DNA of 64,000 nucleotides from NCBI RefSeq assembly GCF_017357525.1, contig NZ_CP036172.1:1-64000 (forward strand), written 5' to 3'. The stretch's first letter is position 1. Every line of letters begins with the position of its first letter. This DNA is from Methanofollis aquaemaris (GTDB taxonomy: Archaea; Halobacteriota; Methanomicrobia; Methanomicrobiales; Methanofollaceae). Position numbers and translations under genes: made by a program. Below are positions 44,546 through 52,634 of this stretch, one piece after another. The notes under the pieces were generated by a model, which was not told the DNA's origin, searched no databases, and saw nothing but the letters and a program-made list of their open reading frames with translations.

Positions 44546-45109
44546 ATGGCCGGGATGAACGCAGATAAAATTCAGGAGTATGCAGGTCTTATGCCATCAG
44601 AAGTTCGTGATGCCGTCAATCCTCTCTCCAGCGACAAGGCATGGGCGGTGTTTATGGCCCTGATGCGTCATGGAGACCTGAGGTTCTCCGAATTAAAAGC
44701 GATCTTTGAGTCCAGTTCTTCAGGGGATATAGACAAATTCCTGAAAAAACTGGAGATGGCAGGTATCGTCGAGAGAAAGGTGAAAGATCTCGGCGATGCC
44801 GGCGATTCCTCAAGGGTATATTATGGGGTCTCATATCTGGGCCGGAGACTGAATGAATCACTTCTTCAGGGTCTTTTTGGTCTCAGGAACCCATCAGACC
44901 AACCGGAGCCGCGTCTTGATCATGGGGCGAGTTGTTCGGCACAGAACAAGGGCATCGTGAGTGGCGGCACCCCCGAATATACGGCCCGGTTGAAGACTTC
45001 CCCCGGAGTGAGAACCGGAGAGGATAACCACGCGCCGGCGTCCCGGCGCGAGGAGCAGGTGCGGGACCGGAGAGCCAGGAAAAAAGGACTGAACCACCTC
45101 AGATCTTGA
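44546..45109 (+). CDS. Winged-helix regulator with low-complexity C-terminal extension
   Basis: The 187-aa protein (MAGMNADKIQEYAGLMPSEV) shares the winged-helix part with the gene at 42870: RDAVNPLSSDKAWAVFMALM, KFLKKLEMAGIVERKVKDLG, YYGVSYLGRRLNESLLQGLF. After about residue 112 it runs into a polar, GC-rich tail with no counterpart in the paralogue (EQVRDRRARKKGLNHLRS), which may be read-through into unrelated DNA. It overlaps the end of the convergent lipoprotein gene by 11 bp. Target unknown; the TIR-like gene is the adjacent divergent neighbour. Confidence 0.65.
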   Translation: MAGMNADKIQEYAGLMPSEVRDAVNPLSSDKAWAVFMALMRHGDLRFSELKAIFESSSSGDIDKFLKKLEMAGIVERKVKDLGDAGDSSRVYYGVSYLGRRLNESLLQGLFGLRNPSDQPEPRLDHGASCSAQNKGIVSGGTPEYTARLKTSPGVRTGEDNHAPASRREEQVRDRRARKKGLNHLRS

Positions 45110-46280
45110 TATCATCCACCCCTGAGTTCTCGATGTGGCGATACACCCCTTCGATGTCGTAGGGGTGGTCGGCGATGTAGTGGTAGACCTCGAGGTAGGT
45201 GTTGTACTTCTCGACATAGTCGTTGTGCTCATCGATGAGTTTGAGGTAGGCCCGATGGTCCTGGTCCCACTCTGCACGGGACTCGTAGTTCCCACCGGTG
45301 AGTTTTGTCTCCATCTCCTCGATCTCCTCTTCCCATGCCTTCATCCTGTCATGCATGAAGGGGAGGCGCTCCTCGATCTTCTGGTATGTCCCGGTGATCC
45401 GGGAGATATAGTTCACCCGGTTGAAGCGCCCGGTGCCGTCGCCGATAGGAACAACAACCGCCTCCGCGCTCCCGTAGGGCTCGGTGTACAGTCCGATGTA
45501 AGTCGGTTCGGTGCTCTCGATGTAGAAATATTTCCCGGTCTCTGGCCCCTCGAAGACCCGGAAGGAAGGGTCGCCGCCGGTGCTGATCCTGATGCCCGCC
45601 GCCGCGTGGTGCTCGTCGGGGAAGAGGATGAAGGCGGTGTCGTACCCCTCATGGGCCAGGAGGCCGATGAGGAGGAGACTTTTCTCGTCGCAGTCGCCGG
45701 TCCGGTCCCTGACCACCTCGACCGGATAGCGAGGGTGGGCCGGGGCGTTCGGGTCATACGGGATCTGCTGGACGAAGGTGATCAGAAACTCCAGGTACTC
45801 GCCGGCATTGAGGCCTTCCCGTGCCCTGACCGACCTGAAATCCCTGGCCATATCGTCGAAGAAGTCCTTCATCGCCGGGTCGTCGATGAACCGCCGGTAG
45901 TATGCCGTCATGACCCCTGGGTCGTTCCAGTCCGCGCCCGGCGGCAGGCCCTTGTCGACGCTCCGTGCCCCGGCGTAGACGCTGCCGTTCACCTCCACCT
46001 CGACGGTATAGGTCTTCCTCTCGAACTTTGTCTCGAAGACTCGCGTCACCGTCGGTTGCCCGGTCGCCGGGACGATCGTCTGGACGGCGACGCCCTCCCT
46101 TGTCGTTGCACTCTTCTCTACGGCGGGCAGGTCGGCAGACCCGGCCCGCACCTCGGGAATATCCGCCTGCTCAGGTTGCTCTCCTCCGGGTGCGATCGCG
46201 CCGGTATCGGTGCACCCGGCCGTCAGGGAGAAGACGAGCAGGACGCAGAGAAGGAGAGAGATGGTGCTCTGTCTGTTCAT
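45099..46280 (-). CDS. Lipoprotein with transglutaminase-like domain
   Basis: The product is 393 aa from the ATG at 46280 (MNRQSTISLLLCVLLVFSLT, lipobox LTAGC); a longer frame to 46373 lies upstream of the signal peptide. The middle has a transglutaminase/cysteine-protease-like core: DRTGDCDEKSLLLIGLLAHE with the candidate nucleophile Cys, and DEHHAAAGIRI with candidate His. The C-terminal third is a long charged coiled-coil-like region (MKAWEEEIEEMETKL). Predicted to be anchored outside the cell, perhaps remodelling or crosslinking envelope proteins. Confidence 0.75.
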   Translation of the reverse strand: MNRQSTISLLLCVLLVFSLTAGCTDTGAIAPGGEQPEQADIPEVRAGSADLPAVEKSATTREGVAVQTIVPATGQPTVTRVFETKFERKTYTVEVEVNGSVYAGARSVDKGLPPGADWNDPGVMTAYYRRFIDDPAMKDFFDDMARDFRSVRAREGLNAGEYLEFLITFVQQIPYDPNAPAHPRYPVEVVRDRTGDCDEKSLLLIGLLAHEGYDTAFILFPDEHHAAAGIRISTGGDPSFRVFEGPETGKYFYIESTEPTYIGLYTEPYGSAEAVVVPIGDGTGRFNRVNYISRITGTYQKIEERLPFMHDRMKAWEEEIEEMETKLTGGNYESRAEWDQDHRAYLKLIDEHNDYVEKYNTYLEVYHYIADHPYDIEGVYRHIENSGVDDIKI

Positions 46281-46677
46281 GGGGGGTACCTCAGGATGGA
46301 CAATGGTCTTGTTGCATCGAGTATCTGCCTGCAGATGGAAAAGGGTGTCCTTCGATACACTCCCTGTCACCACATGGCGGGGATCATGAGGATTGACAGG
46401 GGGCGGGATTCTGTTGATGGGCGGTGCGGCCCTCTCATCTGATCCACTTCAATGCCGTCCTCGCGGCTCTGTAGAATCGCTCATGAATCGAGAGGATGCC
46501 TCAAGCATACTGCATGAAAATTTCGTCTCGCAATTTTTCTGGGCGTGGAAAGATCTTTGATCCCTCTCAATCGCCGCCCCTGCCTATCTTCGGTTCGTGG
46601 GAGGTCCGGGGGTTTTCCCCCCGACGCGAGACGGCGGGGAAGATTCTACGATAGGGGGCGGCACGTCTGATCCCCTC
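46281..46677. other. Intergenic with a repeat copy
   Basis: 46281-46464 is the unique upstream region of the lipoprotein gene; a repeat copy runs from 46465 to the aminotransferase stop. Confidence 0.5.
46465..46677 (+). mobile_element. MITE-like repeat, subfamily shared with the 48.1-kb copy
   Basis: Left end GGCTCTGTAGAATCGCTCAT, then GCCTCAAGCATACTGCATGA and TCTGGGCGTGGAAAGATCTT. About the first 115 bp differ from the 48072 copy at only a few positions. Next come CCTATCTTCGGTTCGTGGG, a G/C hairpin with loop TTTT, and GGGGGCGGCACGTCTGATC. It breaks off at the convergent gene's stop without a right terminal repeat. Confidence 0.6.
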
Positions 46678-48036
46678 TCACCGCGCCTCCTTGCGCACCT
46701 CCTCCACGAACCGGCGCATCGCCCCGACGCCATCGACCATCAGCGGCGCCACCTCGTGGACGAAGGCCGTCCTGTCGAGGCTGGTGGTGGGGCGCTCCTC
46801 GCGGTACAGGTCGAGGGCCCGCCGACCGTCATAGTCGACGCAGGCCACCCTGATCCCGAACCGGTCCTGGGGGAGCATGACGGCGTCCCCGCCGATCGTC
46901 GCCACATGGTGCGGATGGGCGAGGAGGGCGGTGCTGAGGTCGTTGGAACGGGTGACCCCGTACTGTTTGAGGTCGTCGGCAAGGAGGTTGAAGTCGGCGA
47001 GGAAGTAGAACCCGCCCTCAGGCACCGTCGTCATCACGCCGTCGATGGTGGAGACCGCCTTGCTCATATACCGGCAGATGATCCCGTGGACCGCCCTCGC
47101 CGTCCGCATATATTCCTCGATCGCCGGGTCTTCGGCGTACGCCGTGATCGCGGCGTACTGTACCGGGGTGGAGGCCGAGGTGTACATCGTCGCCGCCACC
47201 TTCGTGAAATCGGTGACCAGTTCTTCGGGGCAGTCCTCCGGCAGGATGCATGTGCCCAGGCGGTAGCCTGCAGCCGAGCGGTCCTTCGAGAGCCCTCCGG
47301 TGACGAAGGTTCCCTCGGGATACACCGTGCCCATCGAGGTGAAGCGCTCGAACTCGTATGTCGTGAGCGCGTAGATCTCGTCGGCGATCACCAGACACCC
47401 GTACTCCCGGCAGATCGCCGCGATCGCCTCCAGTTCCGGTTTTGTGTACAGGGCGCCGGTCGGGTTGTTGGGGTTGTTGAAGATGAGGATGTGGCGCTCT
47501 GCCGGATGGGCGGCAAGCACCGCCCTCAGGTCCGCCGGGTCGAGCCGATAGCCCCGCTCGGGCCTGGGCGGAAGCGTCCTGTACTCCTTGCCGAGCAGTT
47601 TGATGATCGGGGCATACCCGATCCAGGCCGGCGACGGGATCACCGCGGTCGCCTCCATCATCGAGAAGATGATATAGATGAGTTCCTTGGAGCCGTTGCC
47701 CACGACGACCCGCTCAGGTTCGGCCCGGACACCGAAGTGGCGTGCATAGAACCCGGCCACCGCTTCGCGCAGTTCCTCGGTCCCGGCGGCCTCGGTGTAA
47801 TGTCCGAGTGTGGCCTCCCGTTTCAACGACGTCACCAGTCCGGGCGGCACCGGGAAAGGCGACTGCCCGAAGGCGAAGTTGAAGAACCTGGCATGGCACC
47901 CGATAGCGCTGCACCGCTTTCTCTGCTCCGCGACCATCAGTCCGACCCGCAGGTTCTCAGGGACGGCGACCGCATCGATCCGTGGATCTGTCCTGATCGC
48001 ATACATCTGCTGCATTGCTCTTCCCCACTCCGGCAT
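46678..48036 (-). CDS. Class I/II PLP-dependent aminotransferase
   Basis: The 452-aa protein (MPEWGRAMQQMYAIRTDPRI) may start internally at MQQMYAIRTDP (48015). Fold-type I features are GNGSKELIYIIFSMMEA, IPSPAWIGYAPI, FNNPNNPTGALYTKPELEAI, VIADEIYALTTYEF and the Schiff-base lysine in VTGGLSKDRSAAGYRLG. Related to aspartate/aromatic-type aminotransferases; the substrate cannot be set. It lies between two near-identical direct repeat copies (46465 and 48072). Confidence 0.88.
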   Translation of the reverse strand: MPEWGRAMQQMYAIRTDPRIDAVAVPENLRVGLMVAEQRKRCSAIGCHARFFNFAFGQSPFPVPPGLVTSLKREATLGHYTEAAGTEELREAVAGFYARHFGVRAEPERVVVGNGSKELIYIIFSMMEATAVIPSPAWIGYAPIIKLLGKEYRTLPPRPERGYRLDPADLRAVLAAHPAERHILIFNNPNNPTGALYTKPELEAIAAICREYGCLVIADEIYALTTYEFERFTSMGTVYPEGTFVTGGLSKDRSAAGYRLGTCILPEDCPEELVTDFTKVAATMYTSASTPVQYAAITAYAEDPAIEEYMRTARAVHGIICRYMSKAVSTIDGVMTTVPEGGFYFLADFNLLADDLKQYGVTRSNDLSTALLAHPHHVATIGGDAVMLPQDRFGIRVACVDYDGRRALDLYREERPTTSLDRTAFVHEVAPLMVDGVGAMRRFVEEVRKEAR

Positions 48037-48366
48037 CCTATGCCGAACCCTCGCTATAAATCCCTTCTGCCGGCTTTGTAGAATCGCTCATGAAGCGAGA
48101 GGATACCTCAAGCATACTGCATGAAAATTTCTTCTCGCAATTCTTCTGGGCGTGGAAAGATCTTTGATCCCTCTCAACCGCCGCCCCCGGACCTCCGGGA
48201 TTGCGATTGGGCCGGGAAGGCAGAGGGGAGAATCATGAAGAGGATGGTGTCGATCCCTGCGTTCTCTTCACGCGAGGATAGAGAGATCTCGTTCGATTGC
48301 ATCATGGTGGCGACCTTTCGTTCTTGACTCGCCACTAGAGCCTTTTACTCTCTCTCCCTCCTCCTC
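48037..48366. other. 330-bp intergenic occupied by a repeat copy
   Basis: Upstream region of the aminotransferase gene and downstream region of the ThDP enzyme gene; nothing else is seen beyond the repeat. Confidence 0.5.
48072..48342 (+). mobile_element. MITE-like repeat, near twin of the 46.5-kb copy
   Basis: Left end GGCTTTGTAGAATCGCTCAT, CTCAAGCATACTGCATGAAA, CTGGGCGTGGAAAGATCTTT, GGGATTGCGATTGGGCCGGG, and GGCGACCTTTCGTTCTTGAC. A degenerate right end may be CACTAGAGCC at about 48333-48342. No target duplication is seen. Confidence 0.55.
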
Positions 48367-49986
48367 TCAGAAGCGCTTCGGGTCGGTCTCCACGTCGACG
48401 ATCGCCGGGACTCCCGAGGCAAGCGCCTCCCTGACGGCAGGGGCGAGTTCGTCGGGCCGCTCCACCCTGAAGCCCTTCCCCCCGCAGGCCTGTGCATAGT
48501 CGACGAAGTCGGGGTTGTGCAGGTCGGTCCCGAAGTTCGGGTAATGCTCCACCTGCTGCTCCACCAGGATCATCCCGAGTTCATGGTTGTTGAGGAGGAT
48601 GACCGTGACCGGGAGGTTATACTTGACCGCGGTGAGGAACTCGGCCATCGCCATCGTAAACCCGCCGTCGCCGGTGATGCAGACGGCCGGGCGGTCGGGG
48701 TAGGCCAGTCGTGCCGCCAGCGCCGCCGGGAGGGCGAAGCCCATCGTTGCCAGGTACCCCGACATCACGAACTTCTGTCCGGAGCGCATCCTGAAATTTC
48801 GGCCAAACCACCACCCGTTCTCACCCACATCGACGGAGATGACGGCATCGTCGGGGAGGATCTCGGAGAGCACCTGCATGATATAGGGCGGACGGATGGG
48901 CACGGCCCTGGAGTCGGCCTCGGCTGCGATCTGTGACAGCCATTCCGCCTTCTGGCCGGCGATCTGTTCCTTCGCCCCGTTCTCCTCCCGTTCATCGAGA
49001 TGCTCCAGCAGACGCGGGAGCACGACGGCGCAGTCCCCCCAGAGAGAGAGCGTCTCCCGGTTCTTCCCGAGTTTGACCGGGTCGAGATCGATCTGGACGA
49101 GCGGTGTCTCCTCCGGCACCCGCGTCCGCGTGGAGAACCCGACCCCGCAGGTGAGGAGGAGGTCGGCCCCGGTCGCCCATCTCCGCGCCGCAGGCGTGCC
49201 CACGCTCCCGAGCACCCCGATATGCCAGGGATGGTCCTCGGGGATCAGTCCCTTGGCCCGGTAGGTGGTGAGGACCGGGGCCCTGATCCTCTCCGCGATC
49301 GCAAGGAGACACTCCGTCGCCCCGCGCGCCCCCCACCCCGCGATGATCACCGGCCTCGATGCGGCGTTGACGACCCTGGCCGCCCCCGCCACCAGATCGT
49401 CGTCGGGTGCGATCCTGACCGACGGCGGCGTCCCCTCCCGCGGGCAGCAGGTAGGGTCGAGAATCTCCTTCTGGATATTGTTCGGGACCGAGAGCTGGGC
49501 CACACCCCTACCCACGAAAGCCCGGCGCACTGCCATATCGACGAGTTTGAGGGCGCGGCTCTTCTCGTGAACCGTGTTGTTGAAGATCGTGACCGGCCTG
49601 AAAAAAGCGTCCTGGTCGATCTCCTGGAACCCCCCCGGCCCGACGTACTGGCCTTCCACCTGTCCGTTGAGGGCCAGGACCGCGGCCCGGTCCTCCTTTG
49701 CATCGTAGAGCCCGGTCGCCAGGTTCGTCGCCCCCGGCCCTGCGATCGTCACGCAGGCCGCCACCTTCCCGGTCAATTTATGGTAGGCCGACGCAGCCAG
49801 CGCCGCATTCTCTTCATGCCGCACCTGAATGAACCTGGCGTCCGGATGCTTCCTGACGGCGTCGATGATCCCGAGCGACGAAGTGCCCGGCACCCCAAAG
49901 AAAAGGTCGATCCCCCACCTCACCAGTTCCGCGATCATCGCCTCGGCGACGGTCTGCTCCCCGGCGGGTGTACTCTTCTCGTCCAT
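48367..49986 (-). CDS. ThDP-dependent enzyme, pyruvate oxidase / acetolactate synthase-like
   Basis: The product is 539 aa from the ATG at 49986 (MDEKSTPAGEQTVAEAMIAE); the frame further upstream overlaps the histidine kinase end. It has FFGVPGTSSLGIIDAVRKHP, the ThDP-activating Glu in VRHEENAALAASA, GPGATNLATGLYDA, and the ThDP-binding region ITGDGGFTMAMAEFLTAVKY ending in NN. GGFQEIDQDAFFRPVT and the C-terminal NFGTDLHNPDFVDYAQACGG resemble pyruvate oxidase/PoxB-type proteins as much as acetolactate synthase. Substrate uncertain. It follows the histidine kinase by 46 bp. Confidence 0.82.
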   Translation of the reverse strand: MDEKSTPAGEQTVAEAMIAELVRWGIDLFFGVPGTSSLGIIDAVRKHPDARFIQVRHEENAALAASAYHKLTGKVAACVTIAGPGATNLATGLYDAKEDRAAVLALNGQVEGQYVGPGGFQEIDQDAFFRPVTIFNNTVHEKSRALKLVDMAVRRAFVGRGVAQLSVPNNIQKEILDPTCCPREGTPPSVRIAPDDDLVAGAARVVNAASRPVIIAGWGARGATECLLAIAERIRAPVLTTYRAKGLIPEDHPWHIGVLGSVGTPAARRWATGADLLLTCGVGFSTRTRVPEETPLVQIDLDPVKLGKNRETLSLWGDCAVVLPRLLEHLDEREENGAKEQIAGQKAEWLSQIAAEADSRAVPIRPPYIMQVLSEILPDDAVISVDVGENGWWFGRNFRMRSGQKFVMSGYLATMGFALPAALAARLAYPDRPAVCITGDGGFTMAMAEFLTAVKYNLPVTVILLNNHELGMILVEQQVEHYPNFGTDLHNPDFVDYAQACGGKGFRVERPDELAPAVREALASGVPAIVDVETDPKRF

Positions 49987-50032
49987 CTTTGCGTCCCCCC
50001 GCCCTGCTGATCCCCCTCCCTCTGATATATCT

Positions 50033-51706
50033 CTATCCTGAATGTTCTCCCCCGGGGCCGGGCCGGCGGCACCCTTCAGGCGGGACCAGGATCTCAAACC
50101 TCGCTCCCCTGCCAGGTGTCCCCCGCTCCCTGATGGAGATCCCGGTGGCCGAGAGGATCTCTCGCGTCAGGAAGAGCCCGAGGCCAGAGTGCGAACCGTA
50201 CTGCCTCTCGAAGATCTTTTCTTTGATCTCTGCGGCCACGCCCCTGCCGTCGTCCTCGACGGTGATGACCCCCCGCCCCTCGAACTCCGAAGCGCTCACC
50301 TTCACCGTCGTGACGGTGCCGCCGTGCCTGATGGTGTTCTCGAAGAGGTTGTAGAAGACCTTCCTGAAGAGAGGGTCGGCATAGATTTCAAGATCCCCGG
50401 CCTCCACATCGAGGGCGATGCCGTGGTTCTTGAGGATCCTGGATGCCTGATCCGCCTCGATCGCCACCGACTGCCACTCGGGCGTCCTGATGCCAAGATC
50501 GCGGTAGTCCTTTGAGGCGGCGATATGCTCTGCGATCATCTCCGAGGCTTCGAGGATCCGCCTGACGTACATCTTCTGCTCTGAATCTTCAGGCGTGATC
50601 TCGTCGAGAATCCCTCCGTACCCGGCGATCACTTCGAGCTGGTTCTTGATATCGTGCTGGGAGATCTCGCTGAGGATCGAGACCTTTTTATGGGCGATGC
50701 GGAGTGCGTCCTCGGTCTCCTTGAGCCTGCTGATGTCCCTGACCAGGAGGAAGTGGCCGGTGGTCCTGGAGCGCCAGTCGGTGATGGGAGAGATGCGCAG
50801 TTCGTAGTGTTCTCTGCTCCCGTCCGCCTTTTTCATGCTCTGGACATGGGTGGCCTCGTATTTTCCTTCATATCCCTTCTGGAGTTCAGGGAAATGGTTG
50901 ATGAACTCCGCCGCCGGCAGTCCGGTCAGTTCTTCCGAGTGGTGCCGCACCATCTCCTCGCCTTTTTTGTTCGCCTCGATGAGTCTGAACTGTGGGTCGA
51001 GGACAAAGATGCCGTCGGTGAGGGCGTTGAAGTACCGGTCCTTGGAGAGGGGAACCGTGCCGAAGAGCCCTTCCTTAAGCGCCCCGGCCGAGGCGGCGAG
51101 AGCGGCGGCCATGACACAGAGGACACACCATCCTGCAGACGGGGTCAGGCCGGACGCCGTGAGAGGGGGTGAGAGGACCGCCGCCCACGGGATGAGCGCT
51201 CCCATCAGAACAAACCCGATCTGACGCCTGTACATCGCCGGTGCCGTGAGGAGCATCGCCACCAGGAAGATGATGCTTATGATGACGACGAGGTACGCTG
51301 CGCCGGTGATGAGGAGGTACGGGGTGCCCTCCACGAGTTCTGTGATCGTCATGGTGTTGGAGAGACAGAGCACGACCGCAGTAACCGGGACGATGGCGGC
51401 GGAGAGGGTCGCGGCCAATGTGAACCTCTGTTCTTTGCCGGTATACAGCATGACAAAGGCCATCCATGCCGGAACCAGGACGGCGACCCCGACGAGCGCC
51501 GCCTCCCCCCAGAAAACCTGCCAGTTCCGGCCGAGCGGGAGGAGGGCCGATCCTTCGCCGAGCGACCAGACCAGAACCCCGAGGGCGAAGACGAAAAATG
51601 CCCGTGCACCTGATGCTTCACGGCGTTTCCAGCTCGCGAAGGCGATGACCGAGGCTATGGCGAGCGAGGCGACCATGACAAAGGTGCCGGGGATGTAAGC
51701 GTACAT
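50033..51706 (-). CDS. Sensor histidine kinase with seven-helix N-terminal domain and PAS domain
   Basis: The product is 557 aa from the ATG at 51706 (MYAYIPGTFVMVASLAIASV). About seven transmembrane helices (1-220, 7TM-kinase type) are followed by a PAS domain (YFNALTDGIFVLDPQFRLIE, HFLLVRDISRLKETED). The DHp helix has the phosphoacceptor His in EISQHDIKNQLEVIAGYGG. The HATPase has N-box FYNLFENTIRHGG, G1 VEDDGRGVAAEIKEK and G2 HSGLGLFLTREI. No response regulator is adjacent, so the partner is elsewhere; the ThDP enzyme gene may be cotranscribed. Confidence 0.92.
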   Translation of the reverse strand: MYAYIPGTFVMVASLAIASVIAFASWKRREASGARAFFVFALGVLVWSLGEGSALLPLGRNWQVFWGEAALVGVAVLVPAWMAFVMLYTGKEQRFTLAATLSAAIVPVTAVVLCLSNTMTITELVEGTPYLLITGAAYLVVIISIIFLVAMLLTAPAMYRRQIGFVLMGALIPWAAVLSPPLTASGLTPSAGWCVLCVMAAALAASAGALKEGLFGTVPLSKDRYFNALTDGIFVLDPQFRLIEANKKGEEMVRHHSEELTGLPAAEFINHFPELQKGYEGKYEATHVQSMKKADGSREHYELRISPITDWRSRTTGHFLLVRDISRLKETEDALRIAHKKVSILSEISQHDIKNQLEVIAGYGGILDEITPEDSEQKMYVRRILEASEMIAEHIAASKDYRDLGIRTPEWQSVAIEADQASRILKNHGIALDVEAGDLEIYADPLFRKVFYNLFENTIRHGGTVTTVKVSASEFEGRGVITVEDDGRGVAAEIKEKIFERQYGSHSGLGLFLTREILSATGISIRERGTPGRGARFEILVPPEGCRRPGPGGEHSG

Positions 51707-52089
51707 TGCTGCTGACTCTCTGGTGCTGGTGTGGAGATCTGACTGAAATGACTGGATTACGGCACGATACGACAAGGCTTGGAGTTTGATCTGATGTTTC
51801 TCCGGGATACTGATCTATCTTTGGGAGAATGAACCGGATTCTCGTATGACCTGAGGCCTGCGCCGTGGGAGGTGCCGCACCTCGCGCAACGCGCTCAGGA
51901 TCTCTCCAGGATTCCAGGCCATCCGGGGACCGCCTACGGAACTGGTGCGAGGGGTTGGAGATATGCCTGAAATGGGGAGGAAAATCTCTCTATTGCGAGG
52001 AGATCGCGAGATTTCGATGAGATCTGACAGAAGGTTTAAACCCGGAAATACGAATCTCTGATCAACGCACTCACAGGAGGTGAGGCACC
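51707..52089. other. 383-bp intergenic with microgene promoter
   Basis: The left part is the upstream region of the histidine kinase; no gene is supported. The right part holds the TATA-like GTTTAAAC (52034-52041) and Shine-Dalgarno of the microgene at 52090. Confidence 0.45.
52034..52041 (+). promoter_or_regulatory. TATA-like box of the microgene
   Basis: GTTTAAAC lies about 50 bp before the ATG at 52090; initiation about 25 bp downstream leaves a short leader containing the Shine-Dalgarno at 52077-52084. Confidence 0.45.
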
Positions 52090-52137
52090 ATGGCAAAGAA
52101 GGGTAGCAAGAAGCAGCCGAAGGAACCCAAGCAGTGA
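52090..52137 (+). CDS. 15-residue lysine-rich microprotein
   Basis: The ORF encodes MAKKGSKKQPKEPKQ. It is below usual gene-calling limits, but has an unusually strong Shine-Dalgarno (GGAGGTGA, 52077-52084, 5 nt before ATG), an upstream TATA-like box, and a terminator hairpin overlapping its stop codon followed by nine T residues. The peptide has six Lys and three acidic or Gln-rich spacers, so it may bind nucleic acid or acidic protein surfaces. No family is recognised. It lies convergent to the ech operon. Confidence 0.6.
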   Translation: MAKKGSKKQPKEPKQ

Positions 52138-52171
52138 ACTCCAGTTCACAAAGCCCCCTATATTTTTTTTT
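52134..52171 (+). terminator. Hairpin and T9 terminator of the microgene
   Basis: GTGAACT-CC-AGTTCAC (52134-52149) is a perfect 7-bp stem that includes the stop codon, followed by a run of T (52163-52171). Confidence 0.6.
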
Positions 52172-52201
52172 ATTCTGCTCACACGGACCAATACACCGGC
52201 C

Positions 52202-52208
52202 AAAAAAA
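52202..52208 (-). terminator. Oligo-T terminator of the ech operon
   Basis: Seven consecutive T residues in minus sense lie 23 bp past the echF stop codon. Confidence 0.45.
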
Positions 52209-52230
52209 TAGGGCGGGGTCCATACCCCAT

Positions 52231-52629
52231 CTACTCTTCGGATTTTTCTTCAGCCGGTTTTTTCACGGCCTTCTTCTCGGGCTTGACATAGGTGATCTTC
52301 ACCGTCTTCACGCCCTCGTGCTCTGAGAAGGCCGGGCGGTACTCGGCATCCATCGAGAGACAGTGCACCGGACAGACCTCCACGCAGCAGTTGCAGACAT
52401 GGCACTTGAAGAGGTCGATCTCCCAGAGTTTCTCGTCACGCATGACGCAGATCGCATCGGCCGGACACTTGCGCATGCACATCCCGCATGAGATGCACTT
52501 TGCGGGGTCGATGGTCACATGCCCGCGTGAGATCGGATACTGCTTGGCCGGTTCGGCCGGGTAGCGGATGGTGGACGGGCCGTGGATGAGCGACTTGATC
52601 ACCGTCTTTGCCATCTCGAAATATACCAT
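52231..52629 (-). CDS. echF: Energy-converting hydrogenase subunit F (two-cluster ferredoxin)
   Basis: The product is 132 aa from the ATG at 52629 (GGAGAGGTGAG upstream). It has two 4Fe-4S motifs, CISCGMCMRKCPADAI and CHVCNCCVEVCPVHCL, that wire ferredoxin electrons to the hydrogenase small subunit. The start overlaps the echE stop. The C-terminal tail KPEKKAVKKPAEEKSEE is a low-complexity Lys/Glu extension. Last gene of the ech operon; located on the cytoplasmic side of the membrane complex. Confidence 0.9.
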   Translation of the reverse strand: MVYFEMAKTVIKSLIHGPSTIRYPAEPAKQYPISRGHVTIDPAKCISCGMCMRKCPADAICVMRDEKLWEIDLFKCHVCNCCVEVCPVHCLSMDAEYRPAFSEHEGVKTVKITYVKPEKKAVKKPAEEKSEE

Positions 52630-52634
52630 CTCTC

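Noticed and set aside
34289-48342. CRISPR array
   Set aside because: The repeats here are long, dispersed and modular, not short regularly spaced units; no cas genes are present.
51815-52096. 93-residue minus-strand frame
   Set aside because: It overlaps the microgene promoter and Shine-Dalgarno on the opposite strand and shows no features.
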